64,000 nucleotides of DNA, taken from positions 52,013,575-52,077,574 of the forward strand of contig OU744725.1 in assembly GCA_916613615.1 (NCBI GenBank). Direction: 5' to 3'. Within the stretch, counting starts at the first letter, position 1. Each line of letters opens with the position of its first letter. Shown in pieces: positions 55,835-64,000 of this stretch. A model generated the notes under the pieces. The model saw only the letters and a program-made list of their open reading frames with translations, did not search any database and was not told the origin of the DNA. A program made the position numbers and the translations under genes. This DNA is from Steromphala cineraria. Taxonomy: Eukaryota; Mollusca; Gastropoda; Trochida; Trochidae.

Positions 55835-58800
55835 TTGTTATCGTTTTAGTATAATAAATGTTTTGAACAAATACATTTTGACATAATTCTGCATTTAGAT
55901 AATACATGAATGCTATAAGAATCTTGATTGGATATTCAGTATATGTTTCATTGGTTTACCAATTGGCGAAAAAAGTAACTTTTAATATATTCATCCTTAT
56001 TACATTAATTAACCTTTTTGAACAGATAAACTGAATTCAGTATTATGCCAGGTTCTAAACTGTCATTTTGATAGATAATATCACGTTCTAAAAACAACTA
56101 ATCATGGTATTATCACTCCTGTAAATAAAACTTGTGACGTCATCCTATTGTTTTCTAGCTCTCTTGCTCCATTGTTTTCAGTAATGAACTGGTGCATTTT
56201 ACATCAAGTTTTTCCCTTGAAATTTCATATTTAAACCAACTTTAAGTTGTTGTTTTTGAATAGGAATTAAGTTGAGTGTTATTTAAATCGGGTTATATCA
56301 TCGTAACTCTCCTTTCTTTAATACTAATTGGGGCTAAGCTCCTTTTTGGAATAGAGATTTACTCGAACATTACCCTATACTTACATGTACTTTCAACATA
56401 GATATATATAGATATACATTACTTTCATTGTGTCAGGAAAACATTTCTATAGTTTTCATTTATTGGTACATGTGTCTTAAGTTTATGTATATATATTTCA
56501 ATTGGAATAAGTACTGGGTTGGTAGATATGTACATAAACAGTATGCTTTCTAATGATTTTCTTTAATTCTTGAGAATTTGTATCCAAATCAATGAAAATT
56601 CGAAAAAGATAAGATTGAATTTTTGGAGTAATCATTTTCATCTTCAATATCAATTTTGCTAAATTGGAAAATATGATTGAGAATCGTTACCAAGATAAAG
56701 AAGAGACACCCCTCGTGGAAACAGTGATAGGGATAAGTATTTTCTTGAAACAATATTTGCTGGGCTATTGTCAATAATAATTGTATATTCATAAAGAAAG
56801 TACTACATCTATTACCAAGTTAGGAATAATTTATTCACATAAAATTTGCTGTAAATATCCACAAAATACAGAATTGTTTTTGTCTCATGGATTTTCTTTC
56901 AATGCGAATGCCTGGGTTATCAAGTGTTTATCATATTCATTGACGTCATTAAAATAATAAAATATCTTTTGATGTACTTGATTCCAAAAATGACTTTTAA
57001 ACATGAATTTTTAATTCATTCATATTAAAAGATGATAATATTTCGTGCTCAGCTGTTTGTATTGCTGACGTCAAAACTTGAAATTATCTGAATGACTTTT
57101 CAAACACGAATAACTTTGACTGAACTTTCTCTAAATGAGTCTAATCCTGTAAATAAGTTCGCGTTGTCATGCATACACTACATAGATATTTATGTTTCTA
57201 TGAATACTTAGGGAGAGATAAACAATAATTCATATACTAAAAGAGTATTAAAGGAATAATTAGTATACAGCTACGTACCTTAAGTTTGTTCACTTGCCTG
57301 CGAATTCTAGTGCAAATATAATGACATTTAATATTTCTTTGAGACACCCTAGTATTGTGAAAAAGAAACGGATAATGTTGAATTTTCACTTCATAAGATA
57401 ATATTTAGTTTTCGTTAACATATTCGTTTGTCAAACCTAACAGATATTCGTAACAAATGTGGTAGGACATTGAAGTGACCAGGGGCCAAAATATCGAAAA
57501 CACCATATTTTTTTTATCTTCAAAATCCTTCAACAGCTTTAGATCTAAGTCATATTTGTTCCTTTGCACCAAGGCAATGTTACTGTGTTGAAGTTTTCTT
57601 ACAAAGTTTACATGGAACATTTAAATCGAAATTTAAGAAAATCTGAATTTCACAAATATCACCCCATTTGTATTATATATATTTAACCATGCCAAATATC
57701 GAAATTCAGCACCAGTGACGAGACATCCCTTAATATGGTTTTGGAATGGTTATTTTACACATGTACACTGGTGATTCTTTGTAAGTGCTCTTGGGGTTAT
57801 TTTATGGACGTCAAAACGAAATCCAAATGACATGCTATTTGCACTAAGATACACAAGCAAGTGAAGAAACTAACGGCACGTACACAGCTTTACAGAGATT
57901 TTAAAATTCTAATTATTTACAATTGATCTCTGGTCTAGACTAAACAATTGGTTTGATTCGGATGTCGTAAATTGTTCAATTTAATTCAAATTGCTAGTCT
58001 TTACCTACGATTTTTCGATAATGAAACGTGTTTAAGAAATCTTCATATGTTTTCAACTTTAAACATATCAAAAAGCATCTCCTCAGACAGACAGGGCGAC
58101 TGGACGATCCCAAGCAACCTTCAATCACAATTAACAATTCTGTTTAAAATATTTCAAGGTAAATTTATTTGTAAAATTTCTTTTATTGGCGATTGAGACG
58201 AAAAATCAAAGAGGTTTTTTTTTGCGGTTTTGTTTCATATGGATATCTACTTCACATACCTTTTTTAACATTTATCCCAAAAACATTCTTGGTTGAGAAT
58301 TATTGTTTAAAAAAAACTTTTGGAAATTATCCCAAAAACATTTGATTCACAAAAAAAAATAAAATATTCTGGTGACAGAACCCCTTTAAAATTGGACTTT
58401 TAAGGAATAGCTTCACATGCCTGTTTATACTTCCTCAAAGGAACCATGAATATCGTTTACATTACAGCTTACAGAACACAACAAATGAATATCATGAATG
58501 AGTAAGTACGTGCTTCCTGAGAAGAAGCTCATATGGTTTCTCCATGAAATGCCAAGAAAATTTGATTCAGCTTATGCCTATATACTTAACTATTATTCGC
58601 AGTTAATATCAGCCTATCCATTGTCTTATAAGGGCTACAAAGAAAGTTTTCCATGTTTGCAAACCTTAGTATTATTGATCAAAAAGATATCCATTTTATC
58701 ATATTCCTATGGATACTCTGAAGTTGTAACTGTAACATGACATGTCGGAAAGCCAGTATTTTATCACACATGGTACTTTTGTAAATATGGACAAAAGCGG

Positions 58801-60110
58801 AAAAATCAGGAGTGAATGTACGCCCTGGCAGACAGACAGACAGACGGGGTATATCAATACATTGTTACAACTCAATGAATCTTACAGCTACAAACCTGAT
58901 AGTTCAGCGTTGATGTATCAATCACTGTGAATATTTCCATTGTGATAAAGAGACATGTGAATAAAGATTAATCATGTGTTAAGGAGATAAAGAAGTTGGT
59001 TGAAAGAACGTTTGTGCGATTTCTTGATTTCTTCCTGTGACATACAGATGACCTTTGCGGTGAAAATTATATCAATATTTCAAGTTGATACATTTAAGAA
59101 TTTAAAAACCTAAGATTAGGACACAAATGTCAAGTCAGTTTCTGTAATTCATATGCAATCCAATCTTTATCACGAAATAATAGTCTCCTTTTCGTTGGTG
59201 ATAACATTCGCCATGAATAATTCGAATAAACTAAAAGTAAGTTTGTACAATCACATACAATTCTCGACCAGCAAATTAATGCAGACATGTTAAATAATAA
59301 GTGACTACAACACTTGGGAATACCTGTAATTAACAATCTTTTCTGGTAAATGAAAGTGCAAATATTATCACATTGCCACCAATACCCCCAAACCACAAAA
59401 ACATTTGTTCCTTAGGCCAATATGGCCGGAAGAAATGTCAATAGTTACCTTCACGGCTCTTGGTAAAGTTGAATGGCTCTCTTACTCTGACTTTGTCATA
59501 TAAAGTGATTTGAGACAGGTTTGAAATACGTCAATAACATTAAATTTCATGGAAAACATTTACTCACGTTTTCTACCTAAAAAAACACGTTTCATCAAAT
59601 GATTGTAAATAATTATATGTACTGCAAGATGATACGTCTTTATAGCTATTTGTAAGTCCTGTTATGTCTTACATGCTTATTCATAGTTGAAAAATATATG
59701 TAGATTGAAGAAATATCGTGTACACTAGGAGCCATTTTGGTTAAAAACTCGAAAAAGATCATTTGTCTTGTGTTTACTGATCATGCATTGAAAGGAATTT
59801 TTCAGCTTGAAAATACATACTTCTATATAAAAAGTCTTCCCCGTGTGACGTGATGACCTCAACAACTGGATCCATTTGTATTGTATCTAATAATATTTTT
59901 ATGTTATAAAGTTGAAATAACTCCAAAAACTATGGCAGAAGTCACTTGTTCTCATACCAACATCTTCTTGTATTCAAAATATCAAGCTTTTAAACATTAT
60001 GCTAGAATGCAGAAGGTTGAAAGATTAACATAACGTAACAATAAATTAATGTTTTGTACACAGCAGAGGTGAGAGGAGGGAGCAGTCATTTCTTGCAAGA
60101 TCCAACTGTG
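55835..60110. other. Spacer; no gene seen
   Basis: Several ORFs of 60-88 aa on both strands without recognisable domains. A (CAGA)n microsatellite at ~58829-58846. The segment around 57.05-57.2 kb is distantly similar to 63.24-63.33 kb. Confidence 0.55.
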
Positions 60111-60113
60111 TTG

Positions 60114-60437
60114 ATTGAGGTGAGGTGAGGTGATATGGGGTTTATCGCCGCTTTCAAGAGTATTTCACTTATATCGCGGCTGCTAGTATTATTGCAGGGA
60201 GAAAGCCCGCAACACTATTGTGGCTATGCATTGCGGTGAAACCTGCGAGCATCGGCTGAAACTAGCAACCATGGGTGTTACTGCACTGAACTTCAGTGTA
60301 GCATTGCACCCAAACCTGACTGCGTGTAGAACAGTTCTCTACTGCAGACAAAGTTTCCGAGCCCCTGGCGGGATTCGAACCACGGACCTCCTGATCCGAA
60401 GCCGAACGCGCTAACCACTGCTCTATCCCGACCCCTG
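60114..60437 (-). mobile_element. tRNA-Arg(TCG)-derived SINE with (TCACC)n tail
   Basis: Minus strand: head GGGGTCGGGATAGAGCAGTG (60435-60416), with CTTCGGATCAGGAGG resembling tRNA-Arg(TCG) and B-box GGTTCGAATCC. Unrelated body, then CCGCGATATAAGTGAAATAC, GCGGCGATAAACCCC and a short CACCTCACCTCACCTCA tail. Matches the usual molluscan SINE 3' domain from memory. Confidence 0.85.
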
Positions 60438-61165
60438 TGTAGATTGAAAACATGTCTTCATATCCAGCTATATTCAAATGCTTCGTACACGAAGAAGGAA
60501 GGAAAATAAGGATGCGCTGTATTATTGATATAATGGTATATTGCAATACATGAATAACATGATTCGAATCGGTACACACTTCTGAAGATATCCAATATAT
60601 CGATTGTTTATAAATGCGCAATTTCCATATAAAATTGTCAAAATAACAACCAAATAAAACATGAAGTTCTTAACAAATTATGAAGTTGTACGGTGAAAAT
60701 ACTTCATATATATACAGGTCATAAACAGTCATTGAAAAATATCCCTTTCCGAAACGGCTCACTGCTGAGCAATGAAGAACGTTCTTAATATTTAGATAAG
60801 ACAGCATGCAAAATCTCGAATTTTCTTGAAGTACCAATATATTACAAAACGTATTGCAATATGCTTTTCTGTATCGCAATATATTGCAATAGAGAAATGA
60901 GGATCCGAACGATACCCATCCTTAAAAGCTTGATATATGATAGTTCTTTTCAAGTTTCTCTCCATCTATACTGGAAGATTGACTTTCTATACATGTACTC
61001 AGTGTCTGGTTTTGGAGTCAATATCTTGCACTTTTCATATTAAGTTGAGAAATCAGTTAATAGAAAAAAATCAAACGTATCTTGCTCACTTTAAAGCCGA
61101 ACAGTCTTCTGCTGACTTTTATGTATTAGAATAGAATTACAAAGAGATTTTCTCCTAAAAGAAAT

Positions 61166-61331
61166 TCACTTGTTGCTCAAAGCAAGGCTAAACTGTCTTG
61201 CATAAACTTCCTTGAAAAGGTCACAAGTCGATGAGGCGTCAGGTTATATAGGACACGATCGCTGAGTGGCGAGTCATAACACTAATTGCCTCGGTCATTG
61301 AGACTCGTGTTTGGAGATCAACACATTAACA
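61166..61331. repeat. Dispersed repeat, copy 2 (partner at 52436-52601)
   Basis: Near-identical 166-bp segment. Flanks differ from copy 1 on both sides, which suggests a mobile or converted unit. Confidence 0.9.
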
Positions 61332-61339
61332 TATCGATG

Positions 61340-64000
61340 CCTTCTTATGTGTCAGACCCGGTTGTTGTAAGTGATACGACCCAGTTTTGACCGTTTACAA
61401 TTCAAACATAATTTATTACGTTTTGTTGGTTGTAAAAATAAAAACTGCTGGTATAAAAGTCAAATGGTGTTTAACTTGTCAGAATTTCGATCTCTGATTA
61501 GTCCATGTTACCCTGGATAAATTCCAATATCCCTCGCGGCTGAATGGTATAACTTATATTCAAGACGTTTGATTTGTATGTAAGATTTGTAGTTTGAAAT
61601 TTGTGTGACCCAGGTGTTTTCTTTAATAACTAAGTTGATTAATTGATATATTTTATTATATGATCAGCGTTGAATTGCTAGGTTTTATCAGTGACATAAA
61701 CTGTCTATCAGGCAACAGTGACGATGTATTATATTTTCTCTGTGAATGTCAGGTGCCAGAACTACATTCAGCTATTTGAATAAATGTGGGTAACTTTCCA
61801 ATTTTCAATTAATCTTTATTACATCTTTCATTAAAAATCTTGTGACTTGGGTCAGGTTGATATTTCACTCGTGGCTGAGTCGCTCGTGAAATATAAACTT
61901 TACCTATGACAATCGTTGAAATAAACCTGGAAAAGTAAAAGTATAACCTCTATATATACAACGACAAATACATCAAATTACTCCCTAGGCTTATAGTGTG
62001 AGACCCAACCTTTACATGTAACATTTTCCTTAGAGACAGAGAACGAGACATGAATTGCATGCAGTTAAAACAGATCCTGACAACTTCATGTGATATTTAT
62101 TGTTCTATGACCGTCGGCTAGGCAGCGAAGAATTGAACAATAACTAACAATATTGACCATAACAGAGTTGAATAATTTCATGAAAACAAAAATGTAAAAT
62201 GTTGCATTTAATTATAATGGTCCCGTATATTTAAACGATCATCTTGATATGCTATTCCTAGTTCATCTTCCCTAGTTCATCTTCCCTAGTTCATCTTCCC
62301 TTGTTCATCTTCCTAGTTCATCTTGTCAGTAACGGTACTCATATTATAATTGGTAAAGGTTGTTATTTTTAAAAATAATACGTTTCAATGAATATTTTTA
62401 GTAAACTTATATTCAGATTTATACATGAATGCTGTTAGAAACACGAGATGATTTACAATGCATTTAATTAAATTACATGTAAGTTTGTCATCGTCGAAAA
62501 AGATTATTTTGAAATATTCACTAAAATATTTAATCCATTTTTAACAGATACGCCTGATTTATGATGATGCTTCGACCCTAACCCCGTCATAGTGGGTGAA
62601 TAAAAAGCATAATGATTTCTGATTCTAAAGGTATTTTATAACTATGATATCAGTTTTATGGTTATATTACATAATTACATGTTATCTTATCAACAGTTCT
62701 GTTCATATGTTTTCAAATGCCATCAGTGTTACACATAATCTGATTGATGACCTAAGGAACTACATTAAAAACTTTCTTTTTATAATAATATTTTACTTGT
62801 TAATGATTTTAATCCAAATCAATTAAAATACAATTTAAATGAAAAATTCATTTATTTTCCTAAAAAAATATGAATAAATAATTGAATCATGATTATGTAT
62901 ACGACAAAGAATAGAAACTCTCAAATAAATATGTGAATTTTCTTGAAACAAATTGAGGTATCATTGGCAATAGTAAGTATTCATAAAGAAAAGATTCATT
63001 TTTTGATAATATATGAACCTGCATTCTTTTACATAAAATATGTTTCAGCAATATCAACTCTTGTATCATTTCTATTATTATACCTCGTTTAACTGATCTT
63101 TTTATTGTCTCCCTCTGACGTCACAAAGAGTTATTTAAAGGACCAAAAAACGAATATTGCTTATTCTACAAATACCTTTTTAGAGTAAATTAAATATTAG
63201 TATTTTCTTCTAAATAAACGATGAATTACCCAGAATGTAAAATTGCTGACGTCAAAACTTGGAATTATGTGAATGAATTTGATTCTTTGAATAAGTACTC
63301 ATTGCCATTGATACACTACATCGAGATATTTCTATTTTTAATCCATAATAAAGGAAATTCAATACTGAATCTTGTTGCCTTTTTCTATTTTGATTTCTTG
63401 ACAAAAAGGTTAATGAGTTTAAGGAGAATTAAAACTTCGAATGGTCCTTATAATTAATGTTGTAAAGTAGAAACAAATAGAGTTATTGAGTGTTTCAATT
63501 TGTTAGAACACCATTTTTTGTCTTCTTGCATAAACTGATCAATTATATGTGCAACTTGAGTGCTGATAAGTCTACTCATGTTTCAACCCTTGTATATTTA
63601 TGTTTCCTGTACTACATGCCTTTTTGAAACTAACATGACTAATTATTGTGTATTTTTCTACAAATTAAAGTATTTTTCACATTTCCTCTATACAAAAGCA
63701 TAGAGTATGAGATTGTGTATAAAACATGCACAATCCTTTTTATGCTTAAGCTTCCTTTAATGAGCAATCGAATGGCGATAGATATGAGTGGCTCGATTAG
63801 TAAAGATTTCTACTTTTTGTTATCGACTGAATATTTTAAAATTTGATGAGTGTAGATTCTTCATATTTTTTTGCAAGTAGATGGGCTTTCCTGTAAAATA
63901 TTTCTATATTTCAGGTTAATGGAGCTATGATTGGAGTGCTATCATTTATTTCGAATAACTATCTTTACTTTTATTTCATCTCACCTTTTACACTAAAAAG
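61340..64000. other. Right-end spacer; no gene seen
   Basis: AT-rich. Contains the 15-bp minisatellite at 62257-62324 and CRE-like TGACGTCA at 63116-63123. ORFs (60-78 aa) show no domain. Confidence 0.55.
62257..62324. repeat. 15-bp minisatellite, ~4.5 units
   Basis: CCTAGTTCATCTTCC repeated head-to-tail with one variant (CTTGTTC) and one shorter unit. Confidence 0.93.

Noticed and set aside
58498..58930. Two adjacent plus-strand ORFs (80 and 62 aa) separated by one base
   Set aside because: No domain in either, and the second reads through a (CAGA)n microsatellite; not a credible gene.
60361..60437. tRNA-Arg(TCG) gene
   Set aside because: It is the head of a SINE: followed directly by an unrelated body and a repeat tail, and the acceptor stem is imperfect.

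Overview
The window is nuclear DNA of an invertebrate animal, AT-rich and dominated by introns, intergenic spacer and small non-autonomous repeats. The most likely source is a mollusc, probably a bivalve. The evidence is two spliced ferritin genes with cap-proximal iron-responsive elements of the molluscan type, and repeats of kinds I remember from molluscan genomes (tRNA-headed SINEs with a GCGCTTT..ATTATT or CCGCGATATAAGTG..(TCACC)n tail, and AGGTCTTC/GAAGACCT-ended elements). The species assignment is inference; nothing here is bacterial or organellar.

Region 1 (1-7,260, minus strand): a ferritin heavy-chain gene whose last exon runs off the left edge. It has four coding exons, all phase-0 junctions, a complete ferroxidase centre, an IRE just downstream of the expected start of transcription, a TATA box and a perfect CRE. 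Region 2 (23,100-27,100, minus strand): a second, complete ferritin gene with exactly the same exon lengths (35/49/42/45 codons). It has lost four of six ferroxidase ligands and carries a Lys at the position of vertebrate L-chain K62, so it reads as an L-like, catalytically dead subunit. It keeps an IRE loop and TATA box, has a TFEB/CLEAR-type E-box upstream, and a 3'UTR holding two tandem hairpin units. The two genes are head-to-tail about 16 kb apart, a tandem duplication that has diverged in function. They would plausibly co-assemble into 24-mer cages and share IRP-controlled translation.

Region 3 (29,600-35,300, minus strand): two intronless paralogous ORFs (177 and 192 aa) of a family I do not recognise, sharing a strongly conserved basic/proline core followed by a SAP/HeH-like helical segment, plus a C-terminal amphipathic helix. 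They are the best candidate for undescribed protein-coding content.

Region 4 (36,470-36,832): a miniature LTR retroelement (TRIM-like) with a 146-bp LTR containing a tRNA-like promoter, a primer-binding site matching tRNA-Lys(CTT), and a truncated second LTR. Region 5 (36,925-41,498): a near-identical tandem duplication (A-B / A-insert-B) that may be biological or a haplotype-assembly artefact.

Throughout: 11 nearly full-length and 3 truncated copies of one ~363-bp MITE with TTAA target duplications (a related empty site is visible at 48.56 kb), at least two further TIR families, several long foldback elements, three SINEs with different tRNA heads, a 145-bp x8-9 tandem array (54.4-55.8 kb), and minisatellites. 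About 7.3-10 kb, 12.1-13.3 kb, 19-21.5 kb, 30.2-34.5 kb, 42.2-45.4 kb, 49.4-52.4 kb, 55.8-60.1 kb and 61.4-64 kb contain no gene that I can support.
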